This document shows, piece after piece, positions 16,908-25,794 of a stretch of 64,000 bases of DNA. The position numbers and the translations under genes were made by a program. Under the pieces are notes generated by a model. The model saw only the letters and a program-made list of their open reading frames with translations. It was not told the DNA's origin and made no database searches. Location: assembly GCA_040221475.1 (NCBI GenBank), contig JAVKEJ010000052.1, positions 62,001 to 126,000 on the forward strand. The letters are read 5' to 3'. Origin of the DNA: WLXB01 sp040221475 (GTDB taxonomy: Bacteria > Pseudomonadota > Alphaproteobacteria > Rhodospirillales > Rhodospirillaceae). Position 1 is the first letter of the stretch. Each line of letters begins with the position of its first letter.

Positions 16908-18644
16908 TTACCACGACCTTAACGCCTGGCAGATTTGGCTGAAAACTGGCCTCCAGTCGCCACGCTCAGGCTGCCGGAACAACCGCATACTGTCGTACCA
17001 GGCTGTGGTTTCCCTCCCGAGTCCCCAGCGGTAATCGGGCATAAAGGGTAAAAGGATCCAAGTGGGTTTACCTAAAGCAGCGGACAAGTGGATTACAGAT
17101 GTATCCACGCCGATCACCAGATCGAGTTGATCAATAACCGCGGCTGTATCTGCGAAGGTCCTCACTTTGTCCTCGCATTGAAAAATAATCCGCTGCTCAG
17201 GGAAGGCAATGACATCTTTGCTCCGGGGGCCGACCTGAAGGGCGACAAAGTCTGCATCGGTTGAGTCAAACAGCGATAAAAAGGACTCGATGTCCACCTT
17301 CCGGCGCCCCTCAATTTTATTGTCTGGTGAGCCGGCCCAGACGAGACCAATCCGGCGTTTCCCGGTGTCCGCAAGGGTTAGTGACGCTGACCGTTGTGAA
17401 GGGGCAGCGAGATAACCTGCGCTTGCCGGTGTTCGTGCCCCATTATAGTGGAGCAGTCTGGGGAGAGAGAGCAGGGGGGTATGGAGATCCGCAGCGGGCA
17501 ATGAGGTTCCCGCCGGGACAATGGCATCAAGGCCGGGGAAGTTTTTTAAGAGGTTCACCAAAGGCGGTTGGCATTCCAAAATGACCTGCCCGCCGTCTTT
17601 TGGAATATCAGATAGAAACCGTGAAAACTGAATCGTATCCCCAAAACCTTGCTCCGCATGGACCAGCAATGTGCGGCCATTCAGAGAATCCCCTGTCCAA
17701 GCAGGCATATCGAAGGCGCGTTTTGAGAACTCATCGAGATTCCAACGCCATTCAAGTTCTTCCCAGCCGCGCTGATAACGACCGGTGAGCAGCAACAGCC
17801 ATGCTAAATTATAATGCGCTTCTGTATTGTCCGGGTTCATCTTGAGGGCGCGATTTAAATCTGTTTCAGCGCCCTTAAGGTCCCCGACATGCAATTTGCA
17901 GACAGCAAGGTTGGTTAGGGCATCCCAGCGGTCAGGATGCGTGGTCAGCAGAATTTCTAAAACAGGTCCTGCTTCTTGAGGGCGCTCACGTTTGATGAGG
18001 AGGGTCGCCAGATTATAGGCGGCGTCCTGGTCTTTTGGGTTGATCTTAAGGGCGGTCTTTAAAGCCTGCTCAGCCTCGTCGCCTCGGCCCTGTAGTTCCA
18101 GAACATTGCCCAGATTTGCGTAGGCTACGTGCAATGACGGGTTAAGTGAAATTGCTTGGCGATAGTAGGATTCAGCCTCGGCATAGCGTTTCAAGGCACG
18201 GCATGTGACGCCAAGGTCGTTTAAGATGTTTGTATCTTGAGGGGTAAGTGCTTGCGCTTTTAAAAAACTGTCCAGGGCTTCTGTGCGCCGCGCGCACTTG
18301 AGCTCTGTCTTACCTTTGAGCCGCCAGATAGCGTTCTCATTCGGAAATAGCCCCACCGATTTTTCCAGGACGCTGAGGGCTTCTTCAAAACGGTCTGCCT
18401 TTGTCAGCGCCAAGGATAAGGCAATCTTGGCTTCAATACTGTCGTCTGGCTGAGCGGCAATGGTGAGATGACGCAGTGCGTCGTCAAACTGTTGTCGGTC
18501 CAGCGCAATGAGGCCAAGGCCCAGGTTGCAGAGCTCAAGAGAACCGCCCGAGGCCAAAGCATTATCGTAGGCTTGCTTGGCCGCCGTCAGATCACCAGAC
18601 AAATACAAGGCACGGGCGCTGTTTATGTCTTTAGTGCTGGTCAT
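16908..18644 (-). CDS. TPR-glycosyltransferase fusion (GT9-like)
   Basis: A 578-aa two-part protein. Residues about 5-300 are tandem TPR repeats (for example DILNDLGVTCRALKRYAEAE, HVAYANLGNVLELQGRGDEA). Residues about 325-575 are a GT-B domain of heptosyltransferase (GT9)-like type: VHAEQGFGDTIQFSRF, IGLVWAGSP, and LVIGVDTSVIHLSAALGKPTW (near 505-525). The TPRs probably bind the protein acceptor and the GT-B domain transfers the sugar. Caulobacter FlmG, which glycosylates flagellins, has a similar TPR plus transferase layout. The gene is divergent from the related gene at 18749 across 104 bases. Flagellin as substrate is inferred from the neighbourhood. Confidence 0.75.
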   Translation of the reverse strand: MTSTKDINSARALYLSGDLTAAKQAYDNALASGGSLELCNLGLGLIALDRQQFDDALRHLTIAAQPDDSIEAKIALSLALTKADRFEEALSVLEKSVGLFPNENAIWRLKGKTELKCARRTEALDSFLKAQALTPQDTNILNDLGVTCRALKRYAEAESYYRQAISLNPSLHVAYANLGNVLELQGRGDEAEQALKTALKINPKDQDAAYNLATLLIKRERPQEAGPVLEILLTTHPDRWDALTNLAVCKLHVGDLKGAETDLNRALKMNPDNTEAHYNLAWLLLLTGRYQRGWEELEWRWNLDEFSKRAFDMPAWTGDSLNGRTLLVHAEQGFGDTIQFSRFLSDIPKDGGQVILECQPPLVNLLKNFPGLDAIVPAGTSLPAADLHTPLLSLPRLLHYNGARTPASAGYLAAPSQRSASLTLADTGKRRIGLVWAGSPDNKIEGRRKVDIESFLSLFDSTDADFVALQVGPRSKDVIAFPEQRIIFQCEDKVRTFADTAAVIDQLDLVIGVDTSVIHLSAALGKPTWILLPFMPDYRWGLGRETTAWYDSMRLFRQPERGDWRPVFSQICQALRSW

Positions 18645-18748
18645 CTGTGCGTTACTTACCCGTCATCCCGTCGTATGGTTCGACTCCCAGACATGACATA
18701 AGTAGCCTTAGTCTTTGCTGATCGCCTTTTCCACATGATAATCCTTCA

Positions 18749-20296
18749 ATGACAATAGACACAGACCTGATCGACGGCTTTTTGCAAGATGCGGAGGGTG
18801 CCATTGCCCGCGGCGCAATGAAGCAGGCAAAAGTTCTGTACCAAGGGGTGCTGCGTGTTGATGAAACCAATATCACCGCCCTAACCCAATTGGGGGCGTT
18901 GGCTTTTACCGATGCTAATTATCATCAAGCGCTGGTTTTTTATGGACTGGCTATTGAGCAAGAAAACCGGGACCCTGATATTCACCACGCTTTGGCAGCC
19001 GTGTACTGGAAGCTCGGTCAAACCGATAAGGCGGAGCAGGCGTTCGATACGGCGTTGCGGATCGAACCAAACCATGAACCAGCCCTTATGGACAAGGCCC
19101 GGCTTCTACAGTCGCTCGGTAGACTGGATGAGTCTGAGCAGTTGTATTTGCAACTCACTTCAAAAAACACCTCGCGGGTGGATGCAATTTTCAATCGCGG
19201 CGTAGTCATGTTTCGCAAGGGCAACTTGGTTGCGGCAGAGCGATGGTTTCGCCAGGCGGCAAGGCTCGACACCAATGGCACGCGGCCTTTAATTAATTTG
19301 GCGCTGATCTATCGTTACTGGGGGCGCTATGAGGCGGCCCGCAAATTGCTGACCCAAGTTATTGAGCGCGACCCTGATCAAGTCGACGCCCATTGGAATT
19401 TAGCGAACCTGGATCTTTTATTAGGCAACTTGAAAGACGGCTTTGCCCGCAAAGAATGGCGATTTAAGAGGGCGGGTTTCCTGCCGCCGCGGCGCGACCT
19501 GCCCATGTGGGATGGCTCCAGTGACACAGGCAAAGGCTTGCTCCTTGTTGTCGAGCAGGGGTTTGGCGATACCATCCAAATGGCGCGCTTTGCCAAAATC
19601 TTATCTGATCAGGGACACAGGGTCGGCATTGAGGCGCAACCAACGCTGCATGGCATTTTATTGACTGTGCCCGGCATCTCGGATGTGCTGGCCCCAGGGG
19701 AGCCATCTAATGAGTACAGCTATTGGCTGCCCATTATGTCATTACCAGTGGCGCTGGGTATTGAAGAAAACACAATCCCGCAGGCTGTACCCTATGTGTC
19801 TGTGCCTGCAAATACACTGCGGCCACACCTGGAAGGCGCGGGCATAAAGGTTGGTTTGGTCTGGCGGGGAAACCCCAAGCATGAAACCGATCATCTCAGA
19901 TCCATACCGTTATCCTTTTGGGGTGACATCTTAAAAATCCCGGGTGTTGATTTTTTTAGCCTTCAGGTTGGCACAGACGGTACAGAGCTTCAGGCTGCGC
20001 AAAAGAAGTATAGCATCACTGACGTTGCGCCAGAGTTAACAGATTTTAGCGCCACCGCTGCTTGGGTTGATCAGCTTGATTATGTGATTACGGTTGATAC
20101 GGCCACGGCCCATCTCGCCGGTGCCATGAAAAAGCCGGTCTGGCTTTTGGTGTCACCGGCCAATGATTGGCGATGGATGAAGGGTCGGCATGACTCGCCC
20201 TGGTACCGCACCCTGCATATTTTCCGCGCCGCGCGCATTGGGCGCTGGCATGATTTAATCAGCAAGGTTGCCCGCATACTAGCGCAACGCGTATGA
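18749..20296 (+). CDS. TPR-glycosyltransferase fusion (GT9-like), paralogue
   Basis: A 515-aa relative of the protein encoded divergently at 16908. TPR repeats occupy about 20-240 (NITALTQLGALAFTDANYHQ, PDIHHALAAVYWKLGQTDKA). The GT-B domain follows with LVVEQGFGDTIQMARFAKIL, VGLVWRGNP and ITVDTATAHLAGAMKKPVW (near 449-467), then a C-terminal WYRTLHIFRAARIGRWHDL like its paralogue. It probably transfers a nucleotide-activated sugar to a protein bound by the TPRs. It is followed after 48 bases by a gene of unknown function on the same strand. Confidence 0.75.
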   Translation: MTIDTDLIDGFLQDAEGAIARGAMKQAKVLYQGVLRVDETNITALTQLGALAFTDANYHQALVFYGLAIEQENRDPDIHHALAAVYWKLGQTDKAEQAFDTALRIEPNHEPALMDKARLLQSLGRLDESEQLYLQLTSKNTSRVDAIFNRGVVMFRKGNLVAAERWFRQAARLDTNGTRPLINLALIYRYWGRYEAARKLLTQVIERDPDQVDAHWNLANLDLLLGNLKDGFARKEWRFKRAGFLPPRRDLPMWDGSSDTGKGLLLVVEQGFGDTIQMARFAKILSDQGHRVGIEAQPTLHGILLTVPGISDVLAPGEPSNEYSYWLPIMSLPVALGIEENTIPQAVPYVSVPANTLRPHLEGAGIKVGLVWRGNPKHETDHLRSIPLSFWGDILKIPGVDFFSLQVGTDGTELQAAQKKYSITDVAPELTDFSATAAWVDQLDYVITVDTATAHLAGAMKKPVWLLVSPANDWRWMKGRHDSPWYRTLHIFRAARIGRWHDLISKVARILAQRV

Positions 20297-20344
20297 AACG
20301 TATAAATCGCGGCAACGCCAGGGATTTAGAGCCAGGGGCTTAGA

Positions 20345-20998
20345 ATGAGTGATGATATTCCCGTAATTTTTGCGCAGACAACGCTAAAGCCGCAGCCTGT
20401 GGTGATATTTCTGTCAGCAACCCATGCGACCCAAATGGAGCAGTATGTGGTTGCAGGGTGGCGCGTTCTGCATGCACAGGATTTTCAGGGGTGCGACCTT
20501 CCCCGAGACCTGCCGATTGATGTGTTCGACCCGGCATCTCTGGATGCTGCGCCCTGTCTTGTCATTGGTGACATCGTGCATTTGACTGATGACTGGCGGC
20601 ATATGGTGACGGTGTTCACGCCTGAGTCCGTTAAGATTAACGCAGCCTTTACAGAAGATGCGAGCAAAGTAACCGAGATATCTGCTTTTCTGACAAACCA
20701 AAAGTACACCATGTGCGCGTCTTATTGGCGAAACGATAATTCGTTCGGCCATCGCATTCTTGATCGCATTGATGCGTTATCCGTATTTCAACCAACGCCG
20801 TGGACCCAACTGAATCTTATTGGTTACAGGGAGACCGCAAAAGCCGCTGATATGGTGCGCTTTGGTCGGTTTTATGCGGGACAGGAACAGCGTATTGGAG
20901 ACCTCGAAGTCAAAAGCGCCATCCGGGCAGATCACATCAGTCAACTGGAAGCAGCTATGATGGCCCTGCAAACGCGCCGCGACTCTTCAGAAGGTTGA
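20345..20998 (+). CDS. Hypothetical protein in glycosylation island
   Basis: A 217-aa protein without recognised domain. There is no signal peptide or membrane segment; the composition is that of a soluble cytoplasmic protein. The first 75 residues look like an alpha/beta unit (VVIFLSATHATQMEQYV, LVIGDIVHLTDDW), and the last 40 form a helix (RIGDLEVKSAIRADHISQLEAAM). It lies 48 bases after a TPR-glycosyltransferase gene and converges on the OGT-like gene at 21003, so a role in the same sugar pathway is plausible but unproven. Confidence 0.5.
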   Translation: MSDDIPVIFAQTTLKPQPVVIFLSATHATQMEQYVVAGWRVLHAQDFQGCDLPRDLPIDVFDPASLDAAPCLVIGDIVHLTDDWRHMVTVFTPESVKINAAFTEDASKVTEISAFLTNQKYTMCASYWRNDNSFGHRILDRIDALSVFQPTPWTQLNLIGYRETAKAADMVRFGRFYAGQEQRIGDLEVKSAIRADHISQLEAAMMALQTRRDSSEG

Positions 20999-21002
20999 TC
21001 GT

Positions 21003-22775
21003 TCAGGAAAGTGAGTTTAGGCGCTCTGCAAAGATATGCCACAAAGCCTGTCCGACCTGACCGCCGATAAAATCAGAGCGCCCTAGTCCGGCCTGGCGTG
21101 CCATGTCTTCAACGGCCTCGGCCATTTCCTCGCGCAAATCTTGGTCGCGGCCCAATCGCACCGCGACTGATACATAATCATCCGGGGATTGTGTGACCAA
21201 CACTTCCAATTCGATTTCTTCAAGCAGGGCAGCGCTTTGTCGGCAGCGTGCCTGTGTGCCATCAAGCACGATGGGCGGGCAGCCACACATCAAGGGGTCA
21301 ATCACCGAGACTGCACCAGAGTAGGGGAAGCTATCGAGGTAGACATCGGCCAACTGAAGCAAGCCCAAAATAGGCGCACGCGAGGGCTGAGGCTCCAGTA
21401 AATGTAAGCGGTCAATGTCGATGCCAGCCGCCGTAAACCGCTGGTGTAGAAAACGCACAAAGCTGCGCCGCTGCGGATATTGCGCTGACCAGTTCGGATT
21501 GAACGGATACAGCACAAGATGTGAGCCGGGCGTAGCGCTTAAGATGTCGGTCCAGGCTTTGACGAGGTCAGGCCCAATTTTAAAAGCGTTCGCGCCAGAC
21601 ACATAGATGATGCCGTCTTCGGGTAGACCGAAGTCGCTGCGCGTCAAACCCTGTGGTTCGGTCGCGCTGTCGATAAACTGATAGTGGTTGGACGACCCTT
21701 CAATAAGAATAAGGTCTTCCGTGTACTCTTCCTCGGATCCCTCCAACTCATTCAAAGCGCCGTTGATGTAGTAGTCAACGGTATCAAAGCCGGTGGTCAT
21801 CGGGCAGGCGTGCATCGCAACTTGCAGACGGGCGAGGCGCTGGGCCATGAGTTGTGTCCAGGGAAAGGAGCATGCATTGGTCAGGTTGGCCGCGCCGATA
21901 AGAATGTCTAAATCTTCCTGAACGATAATCTCTGCCGCCGCAGCAATGTCATCAACGGGCAGGGCGATTAACGCATCGGCTAAGTCATCCACACCGCGGC
22001 TCACGCTATCTATGGCAGCATCTGGCACGAAAGCGGTGATTGAAAATCTGTCTTTGGAGAGGCCAAATAGATGCCCTCGAATCGCGGCCATTTCTGACTG
22101 AGAGCCTGGACTTAAAATGCCAATACTTAACTTTTCGGGCATGTCAGTCGGCCAGCGCACGGCGGTATCTCGCCTCACACCAGAGATATCAAGGTGTTGC
22201 TGAATCAATTCAGCCCGGTGGATGGCGATCTGCTTGAGGGAAGTGTCTTCGCCGTAAACGGGCGTTAGGATAAAGGCGTCGAGAAATCCCGCCAGGACGG
22301 CGCGTCTAAAATCCGGCTCATCAATAACGCGGGCGGCTTTATGAATCTCTTCGACAGATTTCATCAGATGAGTCAGGGCTTGTCGGCGCGCACCATCCCG
22401 GTCAAAAAACTGCGGCAGGCCCAAGAAAGCTCTGACCATGGTTGCAACGATCTCAGTTGGCACGTCAATAAGTTCAAACGACCGTTCAATCCGGTATGAG
22501 AACATAAACAACGAGAGAGCGAGGTAGGCGCAGGATTTTCTTACCGGGTCGTGTTCTACGGTCAGCATGCGATGGCATCGCTCAGCGACCGCCTGATCAG
22601 ATTTGGTCATGCTCAGGTGGCGTAAACCTGAGTTGTACATGGTTGCAAGCGCATCGCCTGAGGCAGCGTTGCACAGCGCGGATATTTTTTCCAGGCGCGC
22701 ATCAAGGCAAATTTCGGCAAGTTCTAATCTAAGAGCCCGCAACTTCGCTTCGGTTTCTGCATCCATATCAGCCAT
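21003..22775 (-). CDS. OGT-like (GT41) glycosyltransferase without canonical TPRs
   Basis: A 590-aa protein. Residues about 230-585 are an OGT/SPINDLY-type GT-B domain: LSIGILSPGSQSEMAAIRGH, ILGLLQLADVYLDSFPYSGA (LDSFPYSG near 479) and CGCPPIVLDG. The catalytic-type His and the GHT motif of active GT41 enzymes are not conserved in the usual form (GSQSEMAAIRGH, IGAANLTNA), so activity or specificity may differ. The N-terminal 220 residues are helical but not clear TPRs. The start overlaps the end of the WaaA-like gene by 8 bases, so the two are translationally coupled. Confidence 0.65.
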   Translation of the reverse strand: MADMDAETEAKLRALRLELAEICLDARLEKISALCNAASGDALATMYNSGLRHLSMTKSDQAVAERCHRMLTVEHDPVRKSCAYLALSLFMFSYRIERSFELIDVPTEIVATMVRAFLGLPQFFDRDGARRQALTHLMKSVEEIHKAARVIDEPDFRRAVLAGFLDAFILTPVYGEDTSLKQIAIHRAELIQQHLDISGVRRDTAVRWPTDMPEKLSIGILSPGSQSEMAAIRGHLFGLSKDRFSITAFVPDAAIDSVSRGVDDLADALIALPVDDIAAAAEIIVQEDLDILIGAANLTNACSFPWTQLMAQRLARLQVAMHACPMTTGFDTVDYYINGALNELEGSEEEYTEDLILIEGSSNHYQFIDSATEPQGLTRSDFGLPEDGIIYVSGANAFKIGPDLVKAWTDILSATPGSHLVLYPFNPNWSAQYPQRRSFVRFLHQRFTAAGIDIDRLHLLEPQPSRAPILGLLQLADVYLDSFPYSGAVSVIDPLMCGCPPIVLDGTQARCRQSAALLEEIELEVLVTQSPDDYVSVAVRLGRDQDLREEMAEAVEDMARQAGLGRSDFIGGQVGQALWHIFAERLNSLS

Positions 22776-24069
22776 GATTGAGCACCCTGGGCGCTAGTTT
22801 CAACAGGTCCTGAATGGCGGCTAAGACGTCTCCCACAGCATCAGACCCGGTCAACGCAATCTCTTTGGCGGCCAGGGCCAAAGCTTGTCTGGTGTCTGCG
22901 GAGCCCAATAGCGCACTAACCGTTATAGCCAGTTCATTTTCATTCGCCACCTGAAGGGCCATTTTTTTGCGCACCATCATTGCCGCAACATCATCGAAAT
23001 TTTCCATATGTGGGCCAAACACTATGGCACATTCGAAATGGGCCGGTTCAATAGGATTTTGCCCCCCCTTAGCGCCGTCTCTAACGGTAAGGCTTTTTCC
23101 CATAAACACGATAGGGGCCACGGTGAAGAAGGACCCTAACTCGCCGAGGGTGTCCGCCACATAAATACTGGTCGTGTTCGTAATATTTTGACCGGCGCTA
23201 CGGAGCACGATTTGCAGATTTGCGTTTCTGCCTTGTTTGACAATCTCTGGCCCGCGATGGGGGTGGCGCGGCACAACCATGGTCAGAACATTAGGGTATT
23301 TGTCAGCCAAGATTTTATGCACAGAGAAGATGATGTCTTCTTCGCCAGGGTGTGTGCTTGCAGCAAGCCATAGCGGTCGCTGGCCAACCATAGATTTTAG
23401 CTCGGCCATCGTTTTTTGGTCCATCGGAAGCGGCGGGGCCGCCAACTTCAAATTGCTGGCGACCTTGACATGCCTGGCGCCGAGTGCACGAAATTTCTCC
23501 GCGTGTTCGTTCGATTGTGACAAAACCAGATCAATGCAGTTCATCACGGCTTTAGCTGCGCCGTGAAATCGCGCCCAGCCTTTTACCGTGCGGTCTGACA
23601 AGCGCCCATTGATGATGAGAACTGGAACGCCGCCATCTTTCAGCGCGATTAGCGTGTTTGGCCACAGCTCTGATTCCATGCGAACGGCGATGTTGGGTTG
23701 CCAATGACTCAGAAATTTCGAAATCCAGGCCCGTCTGTCCATGGGGGCGAATTGATGAATAACCCGCGTGGGCAGGCGCTCTGCCATAAGGCGGGCACTG
23801 GTGGTTGTGCCGGTGGTCAGGAGAACATGCGTTCCCGAGGTGTCGATTAGATTTTGAATGAGCGGCAATACAGCCAGAGACTCTCCAACACTCGCTGCGT
23901 GGCACCACACCAGTACGCCCTCGGGGCGGCGCAGGGCAGACAGCCCTCGGCGTTCCGCCAATCGCAGGGGTTCTTCTTTGCCACGCCATGATCTGACCCG
24001 CAGCAGAGCTCGCAAAGGCCATGCGGCAATATCCGTAAGAAAGGCGTAAAGAGAGAGCATTAACGTCAA
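22768..24069 (-). CDS. waaA: WaaA/KdtA-like Kdo transferase
   Basis: Family GT30 glycosyltransferase. In LPS synthesis WaaA transfers Kdo from CMP-Kdo to lipid A precursor at the inner membrane. The 433-aa sequence has a hydrophobic N-terminal anchor, CHAASVGESLAVLPLI with the catalytic-type Glu, RMESELWPN, LAASTHPGEE, VPRHPHRG, LGELGSFF and GGQNPIEPA. It is upstream of, and overlaps, an OGT-like glycosyltransferase gene inside an island around the flagellin genes. It could be the housekeeping waaA or a paralogue that transfers a related CMP-activated keto-sugar in the glycosylation pathway; the sequence alone does not decide. Confidence 0.8.
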   Translation of the reverse strand: MTLMLSLYAFLTDIAAWPLRALLRVRSWRGKEEPLRLAERRGLSALRRPEGVLVWCHAASVGESLAVLPLIQNLIDTSGTHVLLTTGTTTSARLMAERLPTRVIHQFAPMDRRAWISKFLSHWQPNIAVRMESELWPNTLIALKDGGVPVLIINGRLSDRTVKGWARFHGAAKAVMNCIDLVLSQSNEHAEKFRALGARHVKVASNLKLAAPPLPMDQKTMAELKSMVGQRPLWLAASTHPGEEDIIFSVHKILADKYPNVLTMVVPRHPHRGPEIVKQGRNANLQIVLRSAGQNITNTTSIYVADTLGELGSFFTVAPIVFMGKSLTVRDGAKGGQNPIEPAHFECAIVFGPHMENFDDVAAMMVRKKMALQVANENELAITVSALLGSADTRQALALAAKEIALTGSDAVGDVLAAIQDLLKLAPRVLNHG

Positions 24070-24146
24070 GCAGCCATATCACTATCTCCAGGCGCAGGAC
24101 TGCGTCTGGGGTCGGCCGTCATTATGACGTGAAACGCAGGTTTTGG

Positions 24147-24437
24147 TTAGGACTTACCCGGGATGAGGTAGTCAACCATGGATTCAGCTTTTGGCGCTTC
24201 TTGGCCAGCAGCGGCGGCTTGTTCGCGGATCCAAGCTTTCGCTTCTTCAGCATCCACCGGTGTTTGCTTAAGAAGGATAGTCATGACAGCCTGAGTTGCA
24301 AACATATTGGCGGCCAGATCGTCAATTGCGCCAAGCAGCATCTCAAATTGATCTGTGTTTGATTCGGCCAGGCCCTCCATGTCATCGGACACCTTGGACA
24401 GGAGGCCTTTGACTTGGCTCATCATGAAATCGGACAT
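24147..24437 (-). CDS. Small acidic helical protein, unknown function
   Basis: A 96-aa protein beginning MSDFMMSQVKGLLSKVSDD. It looks all-helical and amphipathic, with no Cys, no signal peptide and no membrane segment, and ends in IPGKS. A Shine-Dalgarno-like GGGAG lies upstream of the ATG at 24437. It is not overlapped by a better frame and lies 77 bases upstream of the waaA-like gene on the same strand. It may be a small partner or chaperone in the island; this is inference. Confidence 0.5.
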   Translation of the reverse strand: MSDFMMSQVKGLLSKVSDDMEGLAESNTDQFEMLLGAIDDLAANMFATQAVMTILLKQTPVDAEEAKAWIREQAAAAGQEAPKAESMVDYLIPGKS

Positions 24438-24596
24438 GGAAACTCCCTTTCTACACTGAGAGCGAACGCTGTGTTGTTCGCGTCATCTCGTCTGTTCTGC
24501 TGAAATCGCATACATTTATGATTTACAGCGTTAATTCTATACCCCACTCCTCTTTGCGTAATCCACTTTGGTAAACAAGCTCTTAAGGATATATCG

Positions 24597-25778
24597 ATGA
24601 AAGAGCCGATATCTCAGCCAGTTGTTATTGGATGGCAGGTCGGTGTGCCCAGCGGTTGGGGGACATATGGCTTGAACCTCGCGTTACAACTCGCTCAAAA
24701 GGGGGTTGATGTCGGTCTGCCTTTTCTCGCCAAAACCTTAAACCTAAGTGACACACAATCAGACCTATTGGCTTCAGCCATCGTGAACCGCGAGTATTTC
24801 AGAAACACCGAAGGTAAAATCGAAGGTCAGCCCGTCTCGGGAATTTTTCTGCGGGCCTTGGGCGACGGATTAGATTTTCCGCCCTTTTTAGATGGATGGT
24901 CGGCGGATACTGATATCGGGGTTGTATTTTTTGAATCTGCCGACGTGCCCATAGAGAACCTGACGCGGGCCGCAGGTCTGAGGGCTGTTATTACGGGGTC
25001 GCAGTGGAACACAGAAGTTTTGCAAGCAGCTGGTCTCAACAACGTTTTTAACTGTCCGCAAGGGATCGACCCTGCCCTGTTTTGTCCAGGCAGCAGGGCG
25101 GGCCGTTTTCAAGATCGCTTCGCGGTTTTTTCCGGCGGCAAGCTCGAGTATCGCAAAGGCCAAGATTTGGTTGTTGCGGCGTTTAAACAGTTTCAAAAAC
25201 GCCACCCTGAAGCTTTGTTGGTGACGGCCTGGCAAAATCCATGGCCAGAGGCGGCGGACTCTCTGAAAATGTCTCCGCATATTTCTGGCCTGCCCCGCCG
25301 CACAGAAGACGGCCTGTTAAATATCAATGAGTGGTTGTTGGGCGAGGGGCTTGCGCCTGACTCCTTTATCGATCTCGGCGCCCTTGCCAATTCACAAACG
25401 CCAGCGGTGTTGCGGGAGATGGATGTTGCCGTGTTTCCAAGCCGCTGCGAGGGCGGAACGAATCTCGTGGCCATGGAAGCCATGGCCTGCGGTGTACCTA
25501 GTATTCTCTCACGCAACACCGGGCACTTAGACTTATTTGGGGATGACACGTGTTTTGGGATCGACTTGCAAATTCCTCTGGGTGAGGTCATGGGACGCAA
25601 AGATATGGAGGGTTGGGGCGAGTCTTCTATTGAAGAGATGGTGCAGAAGTTGGAACTGGCTTACGCCCATCGCGATGAGGCGAAACGCATTGCCAGCAAT
25701 GGTGCAAATTTTATGACAGCATGGTCCTGGTCAGCGCAGGTAGACCGGTTGCTGGATGTTCTTACAGACGTGTCTTGA
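24597..25778 (+). CDS. GT4-family glycosyltransferase
   Basis: A 393-aa retaining GT-B glycosyltransferase. The N-terminal donor-side loop GWQVGVPSGWGTYGLNLALQ resembles GT4 openings. The C-terminal nucleotide-sugar site is clear: FSGGKLEYRKGQDLVVAAF, VAVFPSRCEGGTNLVAMEAMACGVPSI (E-x7-E near 284-292). No TPRs or membrane segments. It is flanked by protein-glycosylation type genes on both sides and converges on the TPR-OGT gene at 25795. It may extend a glycan begun by the TPR enzymes. Confidence 0.75.
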   Translation: MKEPISQPVVIGWQVGVPSGWGTYGLNLALQLAQKGVDVGLPFLAKTLNLSDTQSDLLASAIVNREYFRNTEGKIEGQPVSGIFLRALGDGLDFPPFLDGWSADTDIGVVFFESADVPIENLTRAAGLRAVITGSQWNTEVLQAAGLNNVFNCPQGIDPALFCPGSRAGRFQDRFAVFSGGKLEYRKGQDLVVAAFKQFQKRHPEALLVTAWQNPWPEAADSLKMSPHISGLPRRTEDGLLNINEWLLGEGLAPDSFIDLGALANSQTPAVLREMDVAVFPSRCEGGTNLVAMEAMACGVPSILSRNTGHLDLFGDDTCFGIDLQIPLGEVMGRKDMEGWGESSIEEMVQKLELAYAHRDEAKRIASNGANFMTAWSWSAQVDRLLDVLTDVS

Positions 25779-25794
25779 GTCCATATCTGCTGTG

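Noticed and set aside
23552..24082. 176-aa open frame on the minus strand
   Set aside because: It lies in another frame over the 5' part of the WaaA-like gene, which has all family motifs.
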